Part shown: positions 40,808 to 48,566 of the stretch, one piece after another | Numbering within the stretch: the stretch's first letter is position 1 | Layout: every line of letters begins with the position of its first letter | The notes under the pieces: generated by a model | Told to the model about the DNA's origin: nothing | The model's database searches: none | What the model saw: the letters and a program-made list of their open reading frames with translations, nothing else | Program-made: the position numbers and the translations under genes | Assembly: GCF_040253635.1 (NCBI RefSeq) | Contig: NZ_JBEJGX010000003.1 | Location: 1,240,001 to 1,304,000, forward strand | DNA length: 64,000 bases | Source of the DNA: Streptomyces sp. Edi2 | GTDB taxonomy: Bacteria; Actinomycetota; Actinomycetes; Streptomycetales; Streptomycetaceae | Reading direction: 5' to 3'

Positions 40808-41509
40808 CTACGCGCTGCCCGTGAGGCTGGCGAACACCACCACATTGTCGGGGTAGTAGTGCCGGCCCTGGTCGTACTGGCCGCCGCAGGTGATCAGGCG
40901 GAGGCCGGCACGGTCGATGTTCTTGTACACCTCGACCGTGGGGAACTTGTTCTTCGGGTACTGGGCGACGCGGTCCACGGTGAATTTCGCCGTCTTCCCG
41001 TCCTGCCGGGCGACCTCGATGGTGTCACCGGCCTTCATCGTCGACAGCTTCTCGAAGACCGACGGCTTGCCGTTCCAGGAGACATGACCTGCGATCACGG
41101 CCGGCCCCTGGGAGCCGGGCGTCGGCCCCGGCCGGTACCAGCCCGCCTTGTCGGGGTCGCGCGGGGTCTCCATGGCCCCGTTCTTGTGCTGCCCCAGCGT
41201 CTCCAGCGTGGAGGAGACCTGGAGCGACGGGATGGAGAGCCGTTGCGGAACGGACTTCGGCATGCTCGCCGCAGCCTGGCTCCCGGATCCTTCCCCCGTC
41301 GCCCCGCCCTGGGCCGAGTCCCCGCCCTGGGCCGAGTCCCCACCCTTGGCCGGCGGCTGCCCCGCGGGAACCGGCGGAGGCGACGCGGTCTCCTGTCCTC
41401 CGCACCCCGCGACGAGCACGCTCGCCAGTGCCGCGGCGATCGCGCAGCCGAGGACGCGGTGGCCCCGGCGCCGTACGGTGATCACGCTGTCCTCGCTCCG
41501 GCGGCTCAT
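40808..41509 (-). CDS. Class F sortase (secreted, with lipobox)
   Basis: 233 residues. The signal peptide ends with V-A-G-C36, a lipobox, so it may be lipid-anchored. A Gly/Ser/Gln-rich linker with the repeat G-G-D-S-A-Q follows (about 56-72). The sortase domain (about 85-230) has H142 in A-G-H-V-S-W, C208 in L-I-T-C-G-G and R216 in D-Q-G-R, the catalytic triad. Class F enzymes of actinobacteria act on surface proteins with little-known targets. The start overlaps the stop of the CHRD gene as ATGA, so the two are co-translated; the CHRD protein lacks a visible LPxTG. Confidence 0.92.
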   Translation of the reverse strand: MSRRSEDSVITVRRRGHRVLGCAIAAALASVLVAGCGGQETASPPPVPAGQPPAKGGDSAQGGDSAQGGATGEGSGSQAAASMPKSVPQRLSIPSLQVSSTLETLGQHKNGAMETPRDPDKAGWYRPGPTPGSQGPAVIAGHVSWNGKPSVFEKLSTMKAGDTIEVARQDGKTAKFTVDRVAQYPKNKFPTVEVYKNIDRAGLRLITCGGQYDQGRHYYPDNVVVFASLTGSA

Positions 41510-42330
41510 GCGGCGCTCCCGTTGCTCCCGGGCCGGCCGGCGGCGAGCAGGGTCTTCCGCCGCCGCATGACGGTCAGCACACCGGTCAACGCCACGAAGG
41601 CGGCACCTCCGGCACCCAGCACGGCGAACGGCACCCCTTGCTCCTCGGAGGGCCCGGTTCCGGTCTCGACCCCGCCGACCGGTATCGATCCCACCGCAGC
41701 GCCTTTGACCTCACCGCAGTTGGTCGGAGCGGTGGCCTCCTGGGGGAGCTTGGGATCGAGTTCGCTCTTGCCCGCACCGTCGAAGTCGTACTTCTGGTTG
41801 TTGTTGCGGTCGATGCCGTGCTGCACGATGTGCAGGTCCTTGATGTGGTCGACCACGGCCTGGGAGACGGTGAGCGTGCGCTGGTAGGAGAGCTTGCCCT
41901 GCGCATCCGCCACGGGCATGCGGTCGACGGCGAGGCCGCTCATCATGTCCGTGGGTCCCTTGGTGGTGAGGGAGATGTTGATGTTGCCGTAGTCGACCGT
42001 GGCTTCGGTGTTGTTGATGACTCCGTCGCCGTTCGTGTCGGCGCTCGCATCCGGGCAGTGGAAGTCATGGCCATCGGTGGAGCCGTGGAGGTGCTGGGCG
42101 TGAGGCTGCCCGGGTACAAGTCCCTCGGACTCGATCTTCACCGTCAGCCGGTTGCCCTGGAGGCTGAGCATCGCCGTGCCCTTGGAACCGGAGTCGTTCA
42201 GCTGCGCCAGATTGATCTGGAACGCTCCGGTGCCCTCGGCGGCGGCCTGGGACGAGGCGCCCACGGTGAGGGCCAGGGCGGCGGGCAGAGCGACGAGTGC
42301 GGCGAGGCGGCTGGTGCGCTTGGCTATCAC
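41506..42330 (-). CDS. Secreted CHRD-domain protein with EF-hand-like loop and C-terminal membrane anchor
   Basis: 274 residues. A Sec signal peptide (about 1-32) is followed by a CHRD domain (about 35-200: F-Q-I-N-L-A-Q-L-N-D-S-G, H-A-Q-H-L-H-G). D-T-N-G-D-G-V-I-N-N-T-E fits the calcium loop D-x-N-x-D-G-x-I-x-x-x-E, and D-R-N-N-N-Q-K-Y-D-F-D-G is similar. The C-terminus has a hydrophobic helix (about 230-252) and a M-R-R-R-K stop-transfer, without LPxTG. It should stand at the cell surface. GTG at 42330 with AAAGGAT 5-6 nt upstream. Co-translated with the sortase, which may act on it or another partner. Confidence 0.88.
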   Translation of the reverse strand: MIAKRTSRLAALVALPAALALTVGASSQAAAEGTGAFQINLAQLNDSGSKGTAMLSLQGNRLTVKIESEGLVPGQPHAQHLHGSTDGHDFHCPDASADTNGDGVINNTEATVDYGNINISLTTKGPTDMMSGLAVDRMPVADAQGKLSYQRTLTVSQAVVDHIKDLHIVQHGIDRNNNQKYDFDGAGKSELDPKLPQEATAPTNCGEVKGAAVGSIPVGGVETGTGPSEEQGVPFAVLGAGGAAFVALTGVLTVMRRRKTLLAAGRPGSNGSAA

Positions 42331-42763
42331 GTTCGATCCTTTTCCGGCGGCCTCCACGGGGAAGGGGGGAGACCGCACGTCGTCCGGGTTCGAGACCGAC
42401 ACCTCGGCGAGATGTCTGCCGTGATTCGGAGCGGCAACGCCGGTGGATTGGTGCCGCGTTGAAAAACTTTTGACGGCTTTCTCGCGGTGCCCCCGACCGC
42501 GCCAACGCCACATCGGCGGCGGGTCACCGTGCGGCGGTGCACCAGCGGCGGGTCACCATGCGGCGGCGCCCCGGCTGCCGATCACCGTGCAGCGGACCGT
42601 CCCCCCTCGCACGGGAACCCAGCGCGGCCAACCGCCCCTCCCGCGCGTCCTACTCGCCCTCTCTCGCCGCCAACTCGCCCTTCCTTACGGCCGACCGTAA
42701 TCCCGCACGCGGAGGAACCGCCCCCACCCTCCCGCTACAGCGCGAACTCCACTCCCCCGCTGC
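42331..42763. other. 433-bp gap with a degenerate 29-bp repeat
   Basis: CGGCGGGTCACC(G/A)TGCGGCGG occurs at 42517-42537 and 42546-42566 (period 29), with a weaker third copy to about 42595. Otherwise no gene is supported. The promoter of the CHRD/sortase operon should be near 42340-42480, where a run TTTTT and A/T-richer sequence occurs. Confidence 0.6.
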
Positions 42764-43489
42764 TCACAACACCTTCTTCAGCGTCTTCGTCTGCGCGATC
42801 CTGCTGGTCTTCAGGGCGATCCACGAACCGTCACCAAAGGCGACGTCGGCCCGGAACTCCTGCCGTGGCGGGTGGGGCCGCTGCCGCTGGACGAACGCCT
42901 CCCGAGGGAATTCCGCGAGCAGACGGGCGGGCAGGTGCCGTGACAGCGTCATCGGCTCGCTCAAAGCGAGCAGCCGCTCGGTGGTGACCACCAGCAGAAA
43001 ATCGTCGTTCTCGCCGTCCGAGTCGTACGCGTTGCGTACGGCGATGAGCAGGCTTCCGGCCATACTGCGGTACCCGCCGCCCCAGGACCGTCCGTGAAAC
43101 GGGCGGCGCAGGGACCGGTAGAACCTGCTCCAGCCACGCTCGACGTGATCGGAGAAGTCATCGCCCTCGACGAGCCACTGCAGCCGCTTCCACGAGTCCG
43201 GGATGAGCCAGGGCAGGGGTGTCGCGCCGACCGCCCAGCGGATCGGAGCCCGCAGATCGATGCCGCGGCGCACGCCCGGCCGGTGCTTCTTCGGCAGCCT
43301 GGGCGGCAGCAGATCATCCACCTGCAGCAGAAATGTCCCCGTCAGCCGCTCGCCCGGCCGCAGATGGGGAGCGGCCTCCTCGGACAGACTCGGCTGCTTC
43401 GGGGGCGTCTGCGGCTGCGCGTGTGCACCCGTCACTCCTCCGCCCCCCTGCCGTGCCGTGCCGTCCTTCACCGATCGCCGGTCGCTCAC
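42764..43489 (-). CDS. Conserved-looking protein of unknown function
   Basis: 241 residues, no family recognised. The first 35 are low-complexity. A region with W-L-I-P-D-S-W-K-R-L-Q-W-L and R-G-W-S-R-F-Y-R-S-L-R-R-P-F-H-G-R-S-W-G-G-G is rich in Trp and Arg. The C-terminal part alternates strands (F-L-L-V-V-T-T-E-R-L-L-A-L, A-F-G-D-G-S-W-I-A-L-K-T-S) and resembles a PH-like fold. No membrane segment. GTG at 43489 with AAGGGA about 9 nt upstream. Confidence 0.7.
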   Translation of the reverse strand: MSDRRSVKDGTARQGGGGVTGAHAQPQTPPKQPSLSEEAAPHLRPGERLTGTFLLQVDDLLPPRLPKKHRPGVRRGIDLRAPIRWAVGATPLPWLIPDSWKRLQWLVEGDDFSDHVERGWSRFYRSLRRPFHGRSWGGGYRSMAGSLLIAVRNAYDSDGENDDFLLVVTTERLLALSEPMTLSRHLPARLLAEFPREAFVQRQRPHPPRQEFRADVAFGDGSWIALKTSRIAQTKTLKKVL

Positions 43490-43642
43490 CCTGCAAAGTC
43501 CCTTCACTGTGGCCCGGAGGGCCGTCCGATGGCGCGTAGCGTGCTTCACGGCCCTCATACGCCACCGCCGCGGCGCTGCGAGCCCGGCCGTTCCGAGGAC
43601 GACGCGTGGTGCCCCTGGCGGGAAGCACCGCGCCCTCCCGGG

Positions 43643-43897
43643 TCATCCGAACGTCGCCTCCACGCTGGACGGATCGAGGCCGCGCCGGTCGACATGGTAG
43701 GCGGCCGGGGCCTGCGCACCGTCGCCCAGCAGCGAACGCTGCCCGGTCTCGCTCTCCGCGTACCGCTTCAGCGGCTCCGTCCACTGCCGCGCGAGCTGAC
43801 CTGCACCGTGCCTCAGGTCGTGCGCCACCTCCCGCATGTCCTCGGCCTGCGCGCGCCAGGACTTCGCCCTCGTACCCGAGGCAGGCAGAACACCCAC
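43643..43897 (-). CDS. Small unknown protein
   Basis: 84 residues, third positions strongly G/C, so probably real. The middle is helical and charged: M-R-E-V-A-H-D-L-R-H-G-A-G-Q-L-A, then W-T-E-P-L-K-R-Y-A-E-S-E-T-G-Q-R-S-L-L-G-D. No domain recognised. The true start may be the ATG at residue 21. The flanks (43490-43642 and 43898-43997) show no gene. Confidence 0.5.
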   Translation of the reverse strand: MGVLPASGTRAKSWRAQAEDMREVAHDLRHGAGQLARQWTEPLKRYAESETGQRSLLGDGAQAPAAYHVDRRGLDPSSVEATFG

Positions 43898-43997
43898 CGC
43901 GTCTCATCCATTACCGACTCGGAGTCACCACACAACCTTCGCTCAGTCCCGGCGGTCACACCGGTGCCATTAGCCATCCACCCAGGAGCCGGAACAC

Positions 43998-44444
43998 GTG
44001 AAGCGCACCGCTGCCACCGCCGCCACCGCAATGACCGCTCTCGTCCTGGCCGCCGCGCTCACCGCGTGCAGCAGCGACGACAGCACCAACGCAGCACCGA
44101 AGAAGACACCCACCACGGCACCGAGTGCCGCCTCCACCAAGGACATTGCCGGCGCCGAAGCCTCCGCAGGCATCCCGCCCAAGCCGGACGCCGCCGCGCA
44201 ACTTGCATACATCCGTGCGCTGACCGGTATCGACCCGGACATCGTCCACGGCAAGGAAGCAAAGGCCGTCGACCGCGGACGCAACCAGTGCCAAACGATC
44301 CACAACTTCCCCAAGGACACGTCGAAGCAGGCGAGAATGGCGGAGATGCGGTTCACCTCGCCCAGCCACCCCCAGGGCTTCGGCAAGGTCAAGGCCGCCC
44401 AGATCGTCGTCGCCGTGCACACCAACCTCTGCGCGAAGTTCTGA
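43998..44444 (+). CDS. Lipoprotein with DUF732-like C-terminus
   Basis: 148 residues. The signal peptide ends with L-T-A-C24, a clear lipobox. A Thr/Ser/Ala-rich linker follows to about 60, then a small domain with two cysteines (N-Q-C-Q-T-I and N-L-C-A-K-F at the end) that fit the helical, disulfide-bonded DUF732 pattern of actinobacteria. Role unknown. GTG start; ribosome-binding site GGAG is about 9-10 nt upstream. Confidence 0.78.
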   Translation: MKRTAATAATAMTALVLAAALTACSSDDSTNAAPKKTPTTAPSAASTKDIAGAEASAGIPPKPDAAAQLAYIRALTGIDPDIVHGKEAKAVDRGRNQCQTIHNFPKDTSKQARMAEMRFTSPSHPQGFGKVKAAQIVVAVHTNLCAKF

Positions 44445-44456
44445 CCCAAGACCTGC

Positions 44457-44494
44457 ACGGCCCGGCGACTCCCCCCGGCGGGCTGCCGGGCCGT
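44457..44494 (+). terminator. Terminator after the DUF732-like lipoprotein gene
   Basis: ACGGCCCGGC (44457-44466) pairs with GCCGGGCCGT (44485-44494) around an 18-nt loop, 13 nt after the stop codon. Confidence 0.65.
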
Positions 44495-44791
44495 CCGCCT
44501 GCCTCGGGACGCCGACTTCCCTGCCCGGCCTCGGCGACGATGTCCGGCTCTACGTCGTGAGCGAGGGACGCCACATCTCAACGTCGCAAAGGACTCGTGG
44601 CAGACCGCTGAGGGCTGAAGGGACTCCACCACGGCTGGCCCCGCCCCCTACCGGGAGTCCTGGGACGACGGGGGCCCTACGGCTCGCCGACCGGGACCCG
44701 CCGCATGCTCCCTCGGCCGCGCCGGGCCGCGGATGGACTCGTAGCACTTCAGGCGAGCTTCGTCGGCGCCCGGTGTGTTCAGCCCCGGCAA
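44495..44791. other. Gap of about 300 bp without a gene
   Basis: After the terminator there is no supported coding sequence on either strand; short frames have mixed codon use. Possibly decayed DNA. I recognise nothing in it. Confidence 0.5.
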
Positions 44792-45556
44792 CTAGCGCAG
44801 CGTGTAGCCGCCGTCCGGGTAGATGGTCGAGCCGGTCATGTAGCCGTTGGTGAAGAGGAAGAGGACTCCATGCGCGATCTCGTCCTCGGTTCCCAGCTGG
44901 TGCAGCAGGGTGTCGTTGCGGTACTGCGCAAAGCTGGCATCACGCTCGTGAGCCGGTCGCTGTGCCCAGAGGTTGCCGTCGACGGTGCCCGGCGAGATCA
45001 CGTTGACCCGCACAGGAGCGAGTTCGACCGCGAGGCCCCGTCCGAGTCCTTCGATGGCGGCATTGCACGCGGCGTACGCCGGAGCGGGCGCCGGGGGCCG
45101 CGCCCCTGCGGCGCCGGACATGAGGACGATGGAGCCGTCGGGCGGCAGCAGGGGTGCCGCGTATTTGGCCACGTGGTACTGACCCCAGAATTTCGAGGTG
45201 AAGGGGCTCGCCGCGTCGGCATCGTCCAGCTTCAGCATCGGCCCTACGCGGTAGGACGCCGCGGTCGTGAAGACGTGATCGACCCGGTCGCATGCGCGGA
45301 AGAGCAATTCGACGGAACGAGGGTCCGTCACATCCACCGCCTGCCAGGTGGCAGCCTCCCCCACCTCTCGTGCCGCGGCAGCCAGCTTCTCCGGTGTACG
45401 GCCTCCCAGCACAACCTTCGCTCCTGCCGCGGCAGCCTGATGGGCCACACGCAACCCGATCCCCGAACCACCACCGATCAGAACGACTGCACGGCCGGCT
45501 AAGTCATGGTGGTGAGGTGACGGACTTGCAGGGGAAGCGGTGGACAGCACCGACAT
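44792..45556 (-). CDS. SDR-family protein lacking the catalytic lysine
   Basis: 254 residues with the SDR Rossmann motif G-G-G-S-G-I-G-L (28-35) and D-V-T-D. S147 (M-S-G-A) and Y161 are in place, but the residue four after the tyrosine is N165 (Y-A-A-C-N, codon AAT) instead of Lys. N-A-G is also missing; F-T-T-A-A-S is found there. It may bind NAD(P) without normal dehydrogenase activity, or use another mechanism. The ATG at 45556 has GAGG 6 nt upstream; an ATG at 45568 lacks one. It stands alone. Confidence 0.85.
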   Translation of the reverse strand: MSVLSTASPASPSPHHHDLAGRAVVLIGGGSGIGLRVAHQAAAAGAKVVLGGRTPEKLAAAAREVGEAATWQAVDVTDPRSVELLFRACDRVDHVFTTAASYRVGPMLKLDDADAASPFTSKFWGQYHVAKYAAPLLPPDGSIVLMSGAAGARPPAPAPAYAACNAAIEGLGRGLAVELAPVRVNVISPGTVDGNLWAQRPAHERDASFAQYRNDTLLHQLGTEDEIAHGVLFLFTNGYMTGSTIYPDGGYTLR

Positions 45557-45859
45557 CGAACGCCTCATCAGGTAGAAACGAGCTGGTCGACGCCCTCAAC
45601 GGACATCACCACCCGCATATTCCTGCCGAGTACCCCACCTGCACTGGGCCTCAAATTCCCGACGAGTGCCCAACCGTCGCTGGACCTCATGTCCCTGCCA
45701 GGGTCCCCAACCGGCGCCGGACCGGACGCCTTCTTGTCTTCGCGGAACGCCGCACCAATCGCAACAGCCCTGGGACAGACACCCCGATCGGACCAGGGTG
45801 CGACCTCCGTCGAGAGGTCAACGGCACGACACAACCAAACCCGAATCATCGTCGTGGGG
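45557..45859. repeat. Gap with three degenerate repeats of about 36 bp
   Basis: From about 45600 to 45725, three units share the pattern T-C-C-C-T-G-C-C-G-A-G-T-G-C-C-C-A-A-C-C followed by a GCTGGACCTCA-like stretch. No gene is supported; a minus-strand frame here is made of the repeat. Base composition is lower in G+C than in the flanks. Confidence 0.55.
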
Positions 45860-46873
45860 TCAGCCTCCCTTGGGGTGTGGATTTCCGAGGTAGGGAAACT
45901 CGTTCAGGAGGTCGGTGTGGGGGGTGAGGCCGGTGGGAGGGATGTCGCCCTTCGAGAGGAAGGAGAGCCGGTAGTTGATGACGTCGTCGGTGAAGACGCG
46001 GCCGTTGGGATATTGCGCGGGCTTCGAGGGGTCAAAAGCCAGCATGTCGGGGAGGATGCGGTCGGCGTCAATCGCCGCGATGGCTTCTTCTCGTGTGTAG
46101 TTGCCGGTGTGCCCCATGAGATGGACGAAGAGGTCGGTCCAACGCTCGCGATCGTTCACCGGCTCACTGGCGTTGTACTCCTCCTTCGTCTCGTCGGTGT
46201 TGAAGAAGCTGCTGACCGAGGGGTGACCCGCACGGTCGGCGTGGACGAGCCGGCCGTCCTTCCGCACACTGCACCGGCCCCAAATACGGATCTCGGGATC
46301 GGCCCGGAGCTCACTCGTCGGCAGTTCCACCACCGTCGAGAACACGTTGGCTTCCGTGTTGGAGTCGACACCGGTCCACGGTGATGTGCCACCGAGATGA
46401 GGCGCGGTGAAGTTTCTGCCGCCGGTGGTATCGAAGAGATTCTTGATCCCGTCGAAGTCGAAGAAGAAGGCGTCGCTGCGACTGCCGGCGAAGAAGGTGT
46501 AGGGGCCGGCGGTGAAGCGGTTTGCCGTGGTGCCGAACGACACGTCCGCGTCGGTGACGACCTTCTTTCCGACGGCTTCGGCAGAGCGGGCCTCCTCGCC
46601 GGTCGCCATGAAGACGCTGAAGGTCTGACGGCCGTCCTGCGGTGGAGAGAACACGTAACTGAACGCCATGTCGGCAAGACAGTCGCCGTCATTGTCGATG
46701 TTGAGGCGATAGATGGCATCAGGATGCAAAGCATCGGCATTCGGATTTGCGTTGAGGATGAGCACCGTCCTCGCCGGGTCAGTGGGCGACTGAAAAGCGT
46801 AGAGGTCACAGAGGTCGAGCCTTTGGTCCCCGAGCGGTGCGCCAAGACTGAGGCCGGTGAAGTGATTCGACAT
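45860..46873 (-). CDS. DUF4331-family protein, atypical codon use
   Basis: 337 residues matching the DUF4331 pattern: N-H-F-T-G-L-S-L-G-A-P, L-D-L-C-D-L-Y-A-F, Y-R-L-N-I-D-N-D-G-D-C-L-A-D-M-A-F and F-F-A-G-S-R-S-D-A-F-F-F-D. N-I-D-N-D-G-D resembles a calcium loop. Function of the family is unknown. No signal peptide. Codons such as CTT, TTT, ACT, AAT, GCT, TTG and CCT are frequent, unlike the neighbouring genes, suggesting transfer from a less G+C-rich donor. Confidence 0.9.
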   Translation of the reverse strand: MSNHFTGLSLGAPLGDQRLDLCDLYAFQSPTDPARTVLILNANPNADALHPDAIYRLNIDNDGDCLADMAFSYVFSPPQDGRQTFSVFMATGEEARSAEAVGKKVVTDADVSFGTTANRFTAGPYTFFAGSRSDAFFFDFDGIKNLFDTTGGRNFTAPHLGGTSPWTGVDSNTEANVFSTVVELPTSELRADPEIRIWGRCSVRKDGRLVHADRAGHPSVSSFFNTDETKEEYNASEPVNDRERWTDLFVHLMGHTGNYTREEAIAAIDADRILPDMLAFDPSKPAQYPNGRVFTDDVINYRLSFLSKGDIPPTGLTPHTDLLNEFPYLGNPHPKGG

Positions 46874-47222
46874 CCTGCATGTCCTTTCGCTGGGACGGTC
46901 CTACCGCCAGGCGAGGCCAGGATCGGGCGCTGGGGAACGCACGTGTTCTTTCCCCCTGCCAAGGCGGGCTATCAGGCATGACCCGGATATTGGAGCATGA
47001 ATGGTGCCGAATCGATTGCATTCATGGCATTAGGCCGGGCTCGTTGATTTCTGCGCGGCTGAGGTGAGGGGACAACGAGCGAGGGGGCATAGGAAGCCGG
47101 TGTCTGCTGAGTGTGCGCGGGGTCGCCCCATGAGGAGGAATGCTCGGGAAATGGCTGCTACGTTCCCTGAACCGTGGAGTGGTCGGCTTCACCGTCCCCT
47201 CCACACCCATATTGACGAGTGG
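46874..47222. other. 349-bp gap, A/T-richer, no gene recognised
   Basis: The part from about 46960 to 47060 has an unusually low G+C content for this window. A short plus-strand frame at 47140 has GAGGAGGA before its ATG and begins M-L-G-K-W-L-L-R-S-L, but soon runs antisense into the next gene. It may be a fragment. Confidence 0.4.
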
Positions 47223-47477
47223 TCAGTCGAGATGCAGCAAGAGGAGCAGGCCGCCCACGAGAGCGATGGGCAGCCCCAGAGCGCGGAGGAACCCGGGCCG
47301 GGAAAATGGCTGGGGTACGTAAGGCGTCTCGACGCGTCCGTGTGCCCAGAGCATTTCGCGGTGCCGCTCAGCCGCCTTCTTCTGCAGGCGATCGCATCTG
47401 CGGCGAATCAGACCGCCGACATCGAACAGCACGGCGGCTCCCACCGCTATGTACACCACTGCGAGCAAGATTCCCAT
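47223..47477 (-). CDS. Small membrane protein (two helices)
   Basis: 84 residues: hydrophobic helix 1 (about 2-24), a basic loop with R-R-R-C-D-R-L-Q-K-K-A-A-E-R-H, and helix 2 at the C-terminus (about 65-83). I do not recognise the family. The ATG at 47477 lies 7 nt after TAGGCT and has no ribosome-binding site, so it is probably leaderless. The frame extends upstream into a tandem repeat and should not be counted. Confidence 0.7.
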   Translation of the reverse strand: MGILLAVVYIAVGAAVLFDVGGLIRRRCDRLQKKAAERHREMLWAHGRVETPYVPQPFSRPGFLRALGLPIALVGGLLLLLHLD

Positions 47478-47484
47478 GGCGAAG

Positions 47485-47490
47485 AGCCTA
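47485..47490 (-). promoter_or_regulatory. Leaderless -10 box TAGGCT
   Basis: TAGGCT ends 7 nt before the ATG of the two-helix membrane protein. Confidence 0.5.
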
Positions 47491-47616
47491 TGACGCGATG
47501 AGGGGAGAGTGATGAAGGGGAGAGTGAGGTCGGGCTGACGCCCCTCCTGGCCCGGGCTCGGGCCGCGGTCACGGGCCGGTGCGCCCGCCCCGCTGGTCGC
47601 CACCGCACCGGTCGCG

Positions 47617-47779
47617 CTGGTCGCCACCACGCCGCTCGCCACCACGCCGCTCGCGACCACGCCGCTCGGGGCCGCGCCGCTCGCCGGCTTCGACAGCCCG
47701 ACGCCAATCGCCCTGTATGTCATCGCCGCGGCCCTGCTGACGCCGCTCGCGGTGGGCGCTGACGCCGCTCGCGGTGGGC
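47617..47779. repeat. Tandem repeats of 15 bp and 22 bp in a 532-bp gap
   Basis: At 47617-47685, four to five copies of a 15-bp unit GCTCGCCACCACGCC. At 47736-47757 and 47758-47779, two identical 22-bp copies (starting GCTGACGCCG). Otherwise the gap 47478-48009 holds no gene I can support. Confidence 0.75.
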
Positions 47780-48009
47780 CTGGCGCGCGAAACCCGCAGC
47801 CGGGGCTTCGGCTGCGGTGGGCGGCACGGCGACGGCCGGGCCGCTCCATACGAAGGGCACGGGAGCGGCGGAAGGCCGGGCATCGTCGGCCGTACCGTCC
47901 TGAGGGGTACGGCCGAGGGGCCGGGGAACCTGATGTTCGGCGGGGGCGTGGCGGGCCCGGGGACGCTCCGGGAGACGGGGCAGCAGGTCCGCCACGCCCC
48001 CGCCGGGCG

Positions 48010-48204
48010 TCAGGAGTGGTTCTTGCTCTTCAGGGAGTCCTTCATCCCCTGGATGTTCTCCTTGGCGTCGCCCATCGCGCCCTTGGCCTTGCCCTTGGCC
48101 TCGTCCGTACGGCCTTCGCTCTTCATGCGCTCGTCGCCCGTGATCTTGCCGGCCTTCTGCTTGGCCTTGCCCTTCATCTTGTCCATGGCGCCTTTGTCAC
48201 CCAT
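48010..48204 (-). CDS. CsbD-family stress protein
   Basis: 64 residues, a clean CsbD: M-D-K-M-K-G-K-A-K-Q-K-A-G-K-I-T-G-D, then E-G-R-T-D-E-A-K-G-K-A-K-G, D-A-K-E-N-I-Q-G-M-K-D. Hydrophilic and probably disordered in part. Homologues respond to general stress; mechanism unknown. GAGGAG lies about 6 nt before the ATG. It is the second CsbD gene of the window (see 2132-2305) and matches the family better. Confidence 0.93.
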   Translation of the reverse strand: MGDKGAMDKMKGKAKQKAGKITGDERMKSEGRTDEAKGKAKGAMGDAKENIQGMKDSLKSKNHS

Positions 48205-48337
48205 GACGAACTCCTCTGTGCGGTGGGAAGGGGGGAAGCTTCGGCCACCACGCTGCCGCAGGTCGCGGCGGCGCGCACCCGGAGGCGGCTATCGGTACCG
48301 ACCGGCCGCGGGCCCGGCGCGGAGCGGCTTCCCCGTC

Positions 48338-48566
48338 TACCCGCCGGTATCGCCCGTCACTGCGGCGGACAGCTGGTGCAGCCGCAGCGCCGGTTGGATT
48401 TCCGGGGAGCGTGCCGGTGTCTGTCTGCCATTCGGGTCGCAGCAGCCGGCTCACCCGCTCCAGGCACTGGGCGACGGTGTTCACATGGGCATGCAGGGCG
48501 TCCTTGGTACGCGGGCCGGGCTCATCCCGCAGGCGAAGCAGGCGTCGAGGGTGCGCGGCAGTTCCG
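48338..48566 (-). pseudogene. Remnant of a PucR-type regulator (C-terminal HTH with two frameshifts)
   Basis: Read in three successive frames on the minus strand this stretch gives L-P-R-T-L-D-A-C-F-A-C-G-M-S-P-A-R, then T-K-D-A-L-H-A-H-V-N-T-V-A-Q-C-L-E-R-V-S, and finally S-P-E-I-Q-P-A-L-R-L-H-Q-L-S with a stop at 48338. Together they form the PucR C-terminal helix-turn-helix (A-x-x-L-x-x-H-x-N-T-V-x-x-R-L-E-R). One frameshift is near 48500, the other near 48420. The large N-terminal part is missing; the remnant begins directly after the dehydrogenase stop codon. The gene must be inactive. Confidence 0.75.

Noticed and set aside
45568-45849. Minus-strand gene of 93 residues
   Set aside because: It is made of the three degenerate 36-bp repeats and lacks a ribosome-binding site.
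47140-47322. Small plus-strand gene with a good ribosome-binding site
   Set aside because: Only the first 20 residues look protein-like; it then runs antisense into a membrane-protein gene and ends in noise.
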